From: an uncultured bacterium
Lineage (GTDB): Bacteria; Bacillota_I; Bacilli_A; RF39; UBA660
Assembly (NCBI GenBank): GCA_947646655.1
Contig: CANSHI010000001.1
Coordinates: 1 to 64,000, forward strand
DNA length: 64,000 bases
Direction: 5' to 3'
Shown: positions 51,348 to 62,715 of the stretch, one piece after another
Layout: every line of letters begins with the position of its first letter
How positions within the stretch are numbered: position 1 is the stretch's first letter
Notes under the pieces: generated by a model
Databases searched by the model: none
The model's input: the letters and a program-made list of their open reading frames with translations, nothing else
Told to the model about the DNA's origin: nothing
Position numbers and translations under genes: made by a program

Positions 51348-52040
51348 ATGCTAGGATTATTATTTGGTTTATTAAAGTCGATGTCTTTGTTTGCTGGTTC
51401 TTACTCTGTAAATGTATTTCCTGATCCATTAAGTGAGGCAGAGGAAGAAAAATGTATCGAGGGATTGATGAACGGTGACAAAGATTGCCGTAATAAGTTA
51501 ATAGAGCATAATTTAAGACTTGTTGCGCATATCGTCAAAAAGTTCGATTCTAAAGGAAATATGACTGACGATTTAATCAGTATTGGTACAATTGGTCTTA
51601 TTAAAGGTATAGATTCTTATGAACCATCTAAAAATGTTAAGATTACGACTTATGCTAGTAGGTGTGTGCAAAATGAAATTTTGATGCATTTCAGATCTAA
51701 TAAGAAAACTAATGGCGATGTAAGTTTATCTGATTCGATCGGTTATGATAAAGAAGGTAATGAGGTAAGTTTGATCGATGTCATAAAAGATGATTCGGAG
51801 GATATTGTCGAGGAATTGCATTTACAAGAGACTTTAAATAAGTTACAAAAATATATGGACATTTTAACCCCCAGGGAGAAGAAAATATTGGAAAAGAGAT
51901 ATGGGTTAAACAATACTAAAGAGGAAACACAGAAAGAAATTGCCAAAAATATGAAGATATCGAGAAGCTATGTTTCTAGAATTGAAAAAAGAGCTTTAAC
52001 AAAGATTTTAAAAGAATTTATAAAAAATCAGCAAAACTAG
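51348..52040 (+). CDS. sigK: sporulation sigma factor pro-sigma-K
   Basis: This 230-residue protein is sigma-K, the late mother-cell sigma factor. Residues 1-20 form the hydrophobic pro-sequence (MLGLLFGLLKSMSLF) normally removed by SpoIVFB. Region 2 is NKLIEHNLRLVAHIVKKF, DDLISIGTIGLIKGID and TYASRCVQNEILMHFRS. The KGDVSL-like linker (NGDVSLSDSIG) and the region 4 HTH (LTPREKKILEKRYGL and KEIAKNMKISRSYVSRIEKRAL) follow. The gene is uninterrupted, so no skin-type excision is needed. It explains the sigma-K promoters found at cotZ and the yjcZ-like gene. Confidence 0.94.
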   Translation: MLGLLFGLLKSMSLFAGSYSVNVFPDPLSEAEEEKCIEGLMNGDKDCRNKLIEHNLRLVAHIVKKFDSKGNMTDDLISIGTIGLIKGIDSYEPSKNVKITTYASRCVQNEILMHFRSNKKTNGDVSLSDSIGYDKEGNEVSLIDVIKDDSEDIVEELHLQETLNKLQKYMDILTPREKKILEKRYGLNNTKEETQKEIAKNMKISRSYVSRIEKRALTKILKEFIKNQQN

Positions 52041-52072
52041 ATAAGAAAATAAGTGCATAATAATAAGAGTTA

Positions 52073-52106
52073 ACACCTAAATTCAACTGAAAATTAGGGT
52101 GTTTTT
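52073..52106 (+). terminator. terminator of sigK
   Basis: ACACCTAAATT / AATTAGGGTGT stem followed by TTTTT. Confidence 0.85.
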
Positions 52107-52123
52107 AATTTTTATGTAAATAA

Positions 52124-52139
52124 AAAAAGACCTTTGTCT

Positions 52140-52141
<2 letters not shown>
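52124..52141 (-). terminator. terminator of the gene at 52140-52448
   Basis: AAAGAC / GTCTTT hairpin overlapping the stop codon, then T-run on the minus strand. Confidence 0.65.
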
Positions 52142-54596
<2,455 letters not shown>

Positions 54597-54701
54597 ATAT
54601 TTCACTTCTTCCGTGTATTTCTTTTCGATTATAACATATTTTTTTAAAAATGAATACAGACCTTATAAATTTTTATTCTTTTATTGCTTTTCTTTACATA
54701 T

Positions 54702-54727
54702 AAAAATATGGGCTTATTTCCCATATT
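54702..54727 (-). terminator. terminator of surface gene 54779-56107
   Basis: AATATGGG / CCCATATT stem followed by TTT on the minus strand. Confidence 0.75.
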
Positions 54728-54778
54728 GATCTAAAGAGTGACATTTTTTATTTTACTATTTTTTACGTTCCTGCAATC

Positions 54779-56107
54779 CTAAGCTTCAAACGGATTACCC
54801 ATAGTGCCATTTCCACTCATTGTACTTACGTATTCTGCACTTAGCGAGATGACTGGGGCGATGCTGCCTGCGCCACCGACGTGAGTATAGCCTAGATGCC
54901 CATAAGAATTGACAATAAAAACATCAGCATTACCACTAGCACTCATATAATAAGGAGAAAGTGACCAATACCATGGTCCTTTAAACAAGTAATAACTGCT
55001 ATTGGATGTTCCATACTTTCCACTTCCTGCTGCTACTACTTCATCGGCAGTTATCATTCCTACTTTTTGTTCTAGTTTTCCATTTCCTTTTTCTATATCT
55101 TCCTTTGTAAATGCATCATTCTTCTGAGCACATGTGAACTTGGGTTGTACCTTATTTGCATCTGTATTCCACACATTACTTCTCGCTGTTGCTCCATATG
55201 CTGTTGCTTTGGCTCCGTATCCTAATCCTGTATCATTACTCCATCCTGTTTCAGTCTTCCCTGGTATCGTTCTATCATTACAAAATATATTGTCACTTAC
55301 GTATCCATCATACCCTTTATCCGCTATATTCGTCTTATACCAGTTCTCTATTTGAGTCTTTACATTTGTATTTGTTTCATTTGTTTGGGCTTCTTCTTTA
55401 CTACTACTTGAACTACCATTTGTCCCTCCATACATATATCCTACATACTTTGCATCATTATAGTTTGTATTCCATGCTATACTTTGTAACGCTAATCTAT
55501 TTGTACTATTCGCTCCATTTCCATGTGCACTCGTTCCATCATATATTATTCTCAAACTTCCGTCTCCATTGATCCTTATAATCCTCCAAAAGTATCCTGC
55601 AAACTTCACGTAATTATCCCCTGTTGCTCCTCTATAGTAATAGCTAGTTCCATAATCGTCTTCCATTGCATACAAGCCGTCAGCTGTCTCATCTGTTGTT
55701 GCTGTACTTCCAAATGCTGGAGTTCCTTCTTTAGCTGTTTTTCCTAGCTTTGTTAAAGTTTTTTCAGATGATGATAAATCTTTATCAAAGTATAATGAAC
55801 AATTACTTTTATGTTCTACGCTTAATGATATTTTTTTTGTACTTAAATCTTGACTTAGTTCTCCTCCATTTGTACAAGTACTCTTTTCTATATTTAATAT
55901 ATATCCTTCTGTTGGAAACTGTGTGGTTTCACTTTTAATATATCCTGTTTCACTATTCTCATCTTCTATATATAATGCCAGTGTTTTACTATTCGAGGCT
56001 TGTGATAAGTAATTATCTAGGTTATTACTTAATAGATTTCCCAAGGATAAAACACTCACTGTAATTCCTAAAATAGAAGCAATTATTATTATTTTCTTTT
56101 TATTCAC
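54779..56107 (-). CDS. surface protein with a variant N-terminus plus lectin-like module
   Basis: This 442-residue secreted protein has a signal helix at residues 1-30 (MNKKKIIIIASILGITVSVL). The TasA-like domain of its paralogs is missing. A roughly 80-residue beta region takes its place (TLALYIEDE, STCTNGGELS, TKKISLSVE, CSLYFD), with two Cys. The rest (about 115-440) is the shared linker TLTKLGKTAKEG and one lectin-like module. It has YYYRGATGDNYVKFAGYFWRI, CNDRTIPGK, GLGYG, CAQKNDAF, WSLSP and SIAPVIS. The module is very close to those at 36089 and 56182, which suggests domain shuffling or gene conversion. Confidence 0.78.
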   Translation of the reverse strand: MNKKKIIIIASILGITVSVLSLGNLLSNNLDNYLSQASNSKTLALYIEDENSETGYIKSETTQFPTEGYILNIEKSTCTNGGELSQDLSTKKISLSVEHKSNCSLYFDKDLSSSEKTLTKLGKTAKEGTPAFGSTATTDETADGLYAMEDDYGTSYYYRGATGDNYVKFAGYFWRIIRINGDGSLRIIYDGTSAHGNGANSTNRLALQSIAWNTNYNDAKYVGYMYGGTNGSSSSSKEEAQTNETNTNVKTQIENWYKTNIADKGYDGYVSDNIFCNDRTIPGKTETGWSNDTGLGYGAKATAYGATARSNVWNTDANKVQPKFTCAQKNDAFTKEDIEKGNGKLEQKVGMITADEVVAAGSGKYGTSNSSYYLFKGPWYWSLSPYYMSASGNADVFIVNSYGHLGYTHVGGAGSIAPVISLSAEYVSTMSGNGTMGNPFEA

Positions 56108-56181
56108 TTTATTATGTCCTTTCTTTTTCTTGTATAAGAATATTAGAGCTAGCTAAGTACAAAAAAGATTATTAATTCTTT

Positions 56182-58833
56182 TTACTTCACTTCATAAGGA
56201 CTCGTTGTTGTTCCATTTCCACTCATTTTTTTCACGTATTCTGCACTTAGTGAGATAACAGGAGCGACACCACCTTTGCCATAGACATTATTATTGATCA
56301 AAGATCCATTATCAATAACATGAAACATAATAGCATCGTCACGAGAAGAATTTGGTGAGAGCGACCAATACCATGATATTTTATATAGATAATAACTTGT
56401 ATTTCGGGTGTTATACTTTCCACTCCCAGCTGCTACTATCTCATCAGCTGTTATCATTCCGACCTTTTGTCCTAACTTTCCATTTCCTTTTTCTGTATCT
56501 TCTTTTGTAAATGCATCATTCTTATTCTAACATGTAAATCTCGGCTGTACTTTATTATAATTCACTGGTTGTGATCCACTTCTTGCATATGCTCCATATG
56601 CTGTTGCATTTGTCCCATATCCTAATCCTGTATCATTACTCCATCCTGTTGCATTCTTTCCTGGCGTACTTCTATCATTACAATATATAGTATCACTTAC
56701 ATATGCATCATATCCTTTATCTGCTATATTCGTCTTATACCAATTCTCTATTGCTGTCTTTATTTCTGAATTTGCTGTATTTGTTTGAGCTTGACTTTTG
56801 CTTGTACTTGCCCCTGTTCCACTTGGTCCATACATATATCCTACATATTTTGCATCATCATAGTTCGCATTATATACTTGACTTGTTATTGCCAATCTAT
56901 TTGTACTATTTGATCCATTTGCATGTGCACTCGTTCCATCATATATTATTCTCAAACTTCCATCTCCATTTATTCGGATTATCCTCCAATAGAATCCTGC
57001 AAATTTGACGTAGTTATCTTCTACTGCTCCTCTATAATAATAACTTGTGCCATAATCATCGGCCATTGAATACAAGCCATCGGCTGTCTCATCTGTTGTT
57101 GCAGGATCTGCAAAACTTGGGTTTTCACTTTTGACACTTTTATTTAGTTTTGCTAGCGTTGAAGCACTGTCACTCACTTTACTCCATTTTGCATATAATG
57201 TTTGATTTTCACTCAATTCGACTTTACTACTCGCTGTTACTTGTACGCCTCCTGTTGCTGTTGTATACCAACCCATAAATTTGTATCCTGTATACGTCGG
57301 TACAGGCATATCCCCATATGTTCCATCATAACTTACTATTTTACTCTCGCTACTTACTGTTCCTCCATTCGCATTGAATGTTACTGTATACGTCTTGGCT
57401 GTATAATTTGCTACTACTGTTATTTCTTCTGTTCCCATCGTTATTTTGTTATCTTCTACTACTTCTCCACCTACTGTCCAGTTTGTAAAATTGTATCCTG
57501 TTTTTTCTGGGGTACTTAATATGTTTTCTGCTTCATAGTACATCTCTTCGCTTAAGTTTCCTGCATATGTTCCACCTTGTGTATCTAATGTTAATGTATA
57601 TTTATTTCTTTCATAATTGTACTCTACTTTGTTTAATACCGGTGGATAAGATTCCTCTGCTTGTATTGTTAAACTGTTTGTACTCGGTACTCCGAATCCT
57701 ATATAACTTTTTACAGTTGGAGTTACTGTCGTATTATACTCTGCTTCCCCTTCATCTGTATCGGCATCTACCAAAGTATATCCTTTTCCATCGATGTTCA
57801 TCTTACTATGATATACTATATATTTATACTTATTTACTGTCCATTTGGCTGTTATGCTTATGTTCTCTGTTTCTCTTACTGTAAACTTATTCCCTTCTAT
57901 TGTTCCTCCTGTTACTTCCCAGCCTGCAAATGTATATCCTTCTCTACTTGGTGTATTTAATGTTATTGTACTTCCATATTCTACTTCTTGTGTTGTCTCT
58001 TCTCCATTTATATTTATTGTTACTGGATACTTATTCGCATTCCATTTAGCTCTTAGTATTGTGTTTCCTATTCCCATTGTAAATGTATTCTCATTCATAC
58101 TAGAGGCTATTCCATTTACTTCCCATCCTCCAAATGTGTATCCTTCTCTTGTTGGATTACTTATTTCTTTTGTCTCATCTTTATTTAATTGATATTCTTG
58201 GGCACTTGTAAAATCTTCCCATGTTCCTCCATTCGGATCTACTGTCAGTCCATAATATCTATATTTTGATACTTCTCCTAATATGAAGTTTGTTTGGAAT
58301 GTTGCCTTTAAATCACTTGTCTGATCGAAGTCTGTATAGTTTAATGTTATTACTAGATTGAAATAATATGTCTCTCCTGCGGGTACTGATATTTCATTCG
58401 ATAATCCTTGTGTGATCGGAGTTTCTGTGACGGGGACATTACTGTTTTCATTTAAGACTGTATACTCTCCTTCTTCACTGTCTGAATATTCTAATCGGTA
58501 AGTTAAGCTTCCATTTAAATATGTATTTATTAAGTTGTCCCATTCCAAACTTACTGAGCCTGTTACTGTACCCGTATTTTCTAATGTAAACTTCTTTGTG
58601 ACAGATTTTCCAAACTCTAACTCGGCATTTATTCCATTGTCATTATCACTAAATGTGAGTGCCAACTCTGCTCCTTTTACTGTTACTTCTTCATTTTTAT
58701 TATTTTCTACTACGTTTACATAAAATGCATATGATCCGAGGAATCCTACTAACATGATTGATCCTATTATGAAGGCTAATGTTATTCCTCTTTTACCGTT
58801 TTTATTTTTTTTGCTTTGATCATCGTTATTCAT
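56182..58833 (-). pseudogene. large surface protein gene with InlB repeats, interrupted by an in-frame TAG
   Basis: Read through the TAG at 56529-56527, the frame encodes 883 residues. It has a SipW-type signal (GSYAFYVNVVENNKN), a TasA-like domain to about 190 and a stretch of InlB B-repeats/MucBP-like beta units (about 200-545; GYTFGGWEV, NTILRAKW, GYTFAGWEV, KFMGWYTTATGG, TLYAKW). The lectin-like module follows. The stop follows FTC in the F-x-C-x-x-KND motif, where paralogs have Ala, Ser, Glu or Asn. One substitution (GAG or TCG to TAG) would explain it. A truncated 768-residue product lacking the last 114 residues may be made. Confidence 0.75.
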
Positions 58834-58866
58834 AAGTCAGTCTCCTAGCTTTAGTTTTACTATTAA

Positions 58867-58895
58867 ATTATATACGTTTTGCGTATATTTTGCAA
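58867..58895 (-). promoter_or_regulatory. surface-gene promoter with an inverted repeat in the spacer
   Basis: TTGCAA (58895-58890), a 17-bp spacer and TATAAT (58872-58867). The spacer is filled by the perfect inverted repeat ATATACG-N5-CGTATAT (58888-58870), a likely operator. Confidence 0.7.
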
Positions 58896-58927
58896 GTTAA
58901 TAATATGTCATATAGTTTGTATTAATT

Positions 58928-58957
58928 AAAAAAAACAGCTAAAATATCGAGCTGTTT
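58928..58957 (-). terminator. terminator of folD-glyA
   Basis: AAACAGCT / AGCTGTTT stem and eight T on the minus strand. Confidence 0.85.
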
Positions 58958-58972
58958 AAATATAATTGTTTC

Positions 58973-60193
58973 TTATTTTAAAGGATATTTATTTGTTATT
59001 TTTTCTACTCTATTTCGGGCATCGTCTAAAATATCATCGGAAGCAGAATTTTTTAGGACTTCTGCGATGATATGCCCTATTTCTATAAAGTCTTCTTCTT
59101 TGAGACCGCGAGTTGTCATAGCAGGAGTCCCAAGTCTTATACCACTTGTTATAAATGGTTTTTCAGTATCAAAAGGAATAGTATTTTTGTTTACTGTAAT
59201 GTTTACTTTGTCTAATAAAGCTTCAGCTTCTTTTCCTGTTAAATGAACACTTGATAAAGTATCTACTAACATTAAGTGATTGTCTGTTCCACCCGATATA
59301 ATTCTAAATCCTTCTTCTTCAAGAGTTTTAGCTAATGCATGGGCATTACTAATGATTTGACAAGCGTAATCTTTAAATTCTGGTTTAAGTGCTTCAGAAA
59401 AACATTCAGCTTTAGCTGCGATTACGTGCATGAGAGGTCCACCTTGGATACCTGGGAAAATAGTGGAATTAATTTTTTTCGCTATTTCTTCATTATTTGT
59501 AAGGATTAATCCTCCGCGGGGTCCTCTTAATGTTTTATGTGTTGTCGATGTAACTACATCGGCATATTCAATCGGAGATGGGTGGACTCCCGCCGCAACT
59601 AAACCTGCTATATGAGCCATGTCGACGACAAGATATGCTCCTACTTCGTCGGCAATTTCTCTAAATTTTTGAAAGTCGATCACTCGAGAGTAAGCACTAG
59701 CTCCAGCGATAATCATTTTAGGTTTATGGACTTTGGCTTTTCGTTTCAATTCTTCATAATCGATAATTTCTGTTCTTTGATTTACTGAATAATCGATGAT
59801 CTCATAATCTCTACCACTAAAGTTTAAGGGATGACCATGAGTAAGATGTCCACCGTCAGATAGGTTCATTCCCATTACACAGTCCCCTTTTGCAAGAAGT
59901 GCTCTGTAAACAGCCATATTGGCTTGAGAACCAGAATGAGGTTGAACGTTGGCAAATTGACATTTAAAAAGTTCGCAGGCATATTGAATCGCTAAGTTTT
60001 CGATTGAGTCTACATTTTCACATCCACCATAATATCTTTTGCCTGGATAGCCTTCGGCATACTTATTAGTAAAAATGCTACCTTGTAAATCTAATATGCT
60101 TTTTGATACATAGTTTTCACTCGCGATTAACTCTATATTATTTTGTTGTCTTTGTTTTTCTTTTTCTAAAGCTTCTTTAATTTTTTTATCCAT
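58973..60193 (-). CDS. glyA: serine hydroxymethyltransferase
   Basis: This 406-residue PLP enzyme interconverts serine plus THF and glycine plus methylene-THF. [11 protein letters not shown] is near residue 20, [11 protein letters not shown] near 90, and the PLP lysine is in [16 protein letters not shown] near 222. The ATG at 60193 follows AAAGGAATG and overlaps the folD stop by 8 bp. The next C1 enzyme is thus made from the same transcript. Confidence 0.97.
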   Translation of the reverse strand: MDKKIKEALEKEKQRQQNNIELIASENYVSKSILDLQGSIFTNKYAEGYPGKRYYGGCENVDSIENLAIQYACELFKCQFANVQPHSGSQANMAVYRALLAKGDCVMGMNLSDGGHLTHGHPLNFSGRDYEIIDYSVNQRTEIIDYEELKRKAKVHKPKMIIAGASAYSRVIDFQKFREIADEVGAYLVVDMAHIAGLVAAGVHPSPIEYADVVTSTTHKTLRGPRGGLILTNNEEIAKKINSTIFPGIQGGPLMHVIAAKAECFSEALKPEFKDYACQIISNAHALAKTLEEEGFRIISGGTDNHLMLVDTLSSVHLTGKEAEALLDKVNITVNKNTIPFDTEKPFITSGIRLGTPAMTTRGLKEEDFIEIGHIIAEVLKNSASDDILDDARNRVEKITNKYPLK

Positions 60194-61019
60194 TATTTTC
60201 ATTCCTTTTCATATCTATTAAATTGCCCATTATTAAGGCGATCGTCATGGGTCCTATTCCACCTGGAACAGGAGTTATGTAAGAGGCGTGTTTGCTAGTT
60301 TCTTCAAAAGCAAAATCGCCATATATTTTATTATCGACTCTAGTTATTCCGACATCGATTCCAACAAAACCATCACTTACCATGGATTCTTTAATCAAAT
60401 CTTTTTTTCCAACAGCACTTATAATGATATCTGCATTTTTAGTATGAGTACTCAGATTTTTGGTGTATTCGTCACATACTGTAACAGTAGAACCTCTATT
60501 AGCAAGTGCTAGAGAAAGAGGTTTACCTACGATGTCTCCTCTACCTATAATAGTTACGTTTTTGCCTTTAAGGGGAATATTATAAAATTTTAAAAGCATC
60601 AATATTCCTTTAACTGTACAAGGTAAAATGCTTTCTTTATTGTGATATAAGTTAATTATATTGGCACTGACTAACCCATCCACATCTTTGGCTGGAAGAA
60701 TGCGTTCTGAAAGTTTTTCAAAATCGAGTAAAGGTGTGGGACTTTGAATGATTATGCCTGTTGTGGATGGATCAGAATTTAGTTTGTCGATCAGATCGCA
60801 TACAACGTTTTCTTTTGTGCCTTCTTCTAAGTGGTGAAGTTCTGTTTCAATGCCGATCATTTTAGCATATTTTATTTTATTTTTCACGTATATTAAGCTG
60901 GCTGGATCATCACCAATTAATATGATATCTAATTTGATTTTTAAGTTTTCTTCTAATATAGTTTTTTTGTATTGTTCTAATAATTGATCTCTATATTTTT
61001 TTCCGTCTAATATAATCAA
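60186..61019 (-). CDS. folD: methylenetetrahydrofolate dehydrogenase/cyclohydrolase
   Basis: This 277-residue bifunctional FolD makes 10-formyl-THF. The catalytic Lys is in [18 protein letters not shown] (near residue 54). IIQSPTPL is near 95, PAKDVDGLV near 115, the NADP-binding [16 protein letters not shown] near 160, and [13 protein letters not shown] near the end. It is slightly divergent from the YVxxK / GRSxxVGxP consensus (GRGD instead of GRSN). It lies five bases downstream of ruvB. Confidence 0.95.
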   Translation of the reverse strand: MIILDGKKYRDQLLEQYKKTILEENLKIKLDIILIGDDPASLIYVKNKIKYAKMIGIETELHHLEEGTKENVVCDLIDKLNSDPSTTGIIIQSPTPLLDFEKLSERILPAKDVDGLVSANIINLYHNKESILPCTVKGILMLLKFYNIPLKGKNVTIIGRGDIVGKPLSLALANRGSTVTVCDEYTKNLSTHTKNADIIISAVGKKDLIKESMVSDGFVGIDVGITRVDNKIYGDFAFEETSKHASYITPVPGGIGPMTIALIMGNLIDMKRNENNG

Positions 61020-61023
61020 AGTA

Positions 61024-62052
61024 TCATTCCCCTTCTATCGTATCAAAAAGGCTGTAGGTATGATTGATTCCTAAGTGCTCATAAGCTTTTTCAGTTGCAA
61101 TTCTTCCACTTCTAGTTCTCTTAACAAAGCCTTCTTGTAAAAGAAATGGTTCTACTACGTCTTCGATTGTCGTAACTTCTTCACCTATCGAAGTGGCAAT
61201 AGTTTCAAGGCCAACTGGACCACCATTAAATTTTTGTATCAAACTTTTTAAATATTCGATATCGATCTCATCTAAACCATAACTATCAACTTTAAGTCTA
61301 TCTAAAGACTTTTTAGTAATATTTATGTCTACAGTCTCAAGACCTTCTACCATGGTAAAGTCTCTTACTCTTTTGTAGAGACGATTAGCTATACGTGGTG
61401 TTTTACGGCTTCTTTTGGCCAGTTCGTGTGCTGCTTCATCGGTTATATCGATTCCCACTATTCGACTCGTTCTTTTAATAATATCTGATAATTCTTCATG
61501 AGAATAATAGTTTAATTTACAAATGATTCCGAATCTATCTCTTAAAGGACTCGATAAGTCACCACTTCTAGTAGTTGCTCCTACTAATGTGAAGGGAGGC
61601 AAGTTTATTTTAATACTTTTAGTGCTTCCTTCTGCTCCAATAATGATGTCTAGTTGAAAATCTTCCATTGCAGGATACAATATTTCCTCGACAGCGCGTG
61701 GCATACGGTGTATTTCGTCGATAAATAAAACATCACCAGGTTCGAGATTCGATAAGACTGCAGCAAGATCACCACTTTTTTCTATCGAAGGACCAGAAGC
61801 TGTTTTAATGTTTACTCCTAGTTCATTAGCAATTATATGCGCTAAAGTTGTTTTTCCAAGTCCTGGAGGCCCATAAAGTAAGACGTGATCTAGAGATTCT
61901 TCTCTCATTTTCGCTGCCTCGACAAATACTTTGACATTTTCTTTTACATCGGTTTGCCCGACATACGAATCGAAGCTTTGTGGTCTGATGTTATTTTCAA
62001 AATCATCCCCTAGGATTCGTTCATTGTTTAATATTTCTTCTTTTTCGTGCAT
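61024..62052 (-). CDS. ruvB: Holliday-junction branch-migration ATPase RuvB
   Basis: This 342-residue AAA+ motor has a Walker A in [16 protein letters not shown] (near residue 63), Walker [24 protein letters not shown], sensor motifs in [18 protein letters not shown], and a C-terminal winged helix ([19 protein letters not shown]). It forms hexamers with RuvA. It follows ruvA by 23 bp. Confidence 0.97.
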   Translation of the reverse strand: MHEKEEILNNERILGDDFENNIRPQSFDSYVGQTDVKENVKVFVEAAKMREESLDHVLLYGPPGLGKTTLAHIIANELGVNIKTASGPSIEKSGDLAAVLSNLEPGDVLFIDEIHRMPRAVEEILYPAMEDFQLDIIIGAEGSTKSIKINLPPFTLVGATTRSGDLSSPLRDRFGIICKLNYYSHEELSDIIKRTSRIVGIDITDEAAHELAKRSRKTPRIANRLYKRVRDFTMVEGLETVDINITKKSLDRLKVDSYGLDEIDIEYLKSLIQKFNGGPVGLETIATSIGEEVTTIEDVVEPFLLQEGFVKRTRSGRIATEKAYEHLGINHTYSLFDTIEGE

Positions 62053-62075
62053 TTAGGCACCTCCTTTTTGATAAG

Positions 62076-62633
62076 TTATTTTAATAATAGTTTTAAAGCA
62101 TCTTTAACTTGTTCTTCAATAGTTTTGGATTTATCGACATTTGGTACAATTTTACTGATATCTGCTGTCTTATATCCAAGTGACTCTAAAACACTTATGA
62201 GTTCGAAGGAATCATTATTAGATGTAGTAGTAATATCTATACTGCCAAGTTTTCCTTTTAGATCGAGCACGATCTGTTTAGCGAGTTTATCTCCCACTTT
62301 AGGGAATTTTTTTAGATAAAGGACATTTTCTCTATCGATTGCATCCACTATACCCGATACGCTTCCAGTTGCAAAAAATCCGATTCCTACTTTAGTTCCT
62401 AAGCCTTTAACGTTTAAAAGTTTTAAAAATAAGTCTCTCTCTTCACGCGTTTTAAATCCAAATAAAGCTTCGATATCTTCTTTTACTTGATGGTAAACAA
62501 AAACAGTTGTTTCTTCACCTTCTTGAAAGCTATATGGATTTGCAACATATATTTTATATCCGATACCATTTGTTTCTAATGCAATTGAATCGCTTTCTAT
62601 AAATTGTACTGTCCCTTTTAAGTAGTTATACAT
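62076..62633 (-). CDS. ruvA: Holliday-junction DNA helicase subunit RuvA
   Basis: This 185-residue RuvA has an N-terminal OB fold (YNYLKGTVQFIESDSIALETNGIGYKIYV). Two helix-hairpin-helix units follow (LLNVKGLGTKVGIGF and KFPKVGDKLAKQIVLDLKGKL), then a C-terminal RuvB-binding domain (about 140-185). The length is a little short. It forms an operon with ruvB, folD and glyA on the minus strand. Confidence 0.95.
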   Translation of the reverse strand: MYNYLKGTVQFIESDSIALETNGIGYKIYVANPYSFQEGEETTVFVYHQVKEDIEALFGFKTREERDLFLKLLNVKGLGTKVGIGFFATGSVSGIVDAIDRENVLYLKKFPKVGDKLAKQIVLDLKGKLGSIDITTTSNNDSFELISVLESLGYKTADISKIVPNVDKSKTIEEQVKDALKLLLK

Positions 62634-62660
62634 ATTTTATTCACCCATAAACATTATACA

Positions 62661-62715
62661 TTATTTTGGACATAAAAAAAAGCCCCCTAAGGTTTTATCA
62701 GTAAGAGACTTTTTT
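62661..62715 (-). terminator. terminator of the unknown gene upstream of ruvA
   Basis: On the minus strand AAGTCTC pairs (with G-U pairs) to GGGGGCTT, followed by an eight-T run. Confidence 0.6.

Noticed and set aside
54606-54778. preQ1 riboswitch in front of queA-tgt
   Set aside because: The upstream sequence lacks the H-type pseudoknot pattern; only a terminator for the neighbouring surface gene is seen.
56527-56529. Programmed TAG readthrough or pyrrolysine use
   Set aside because: TAG is a normal stop here (for example gatD). No pyl genes or recoding signal were seen, and the position is not a conserved single residue type.
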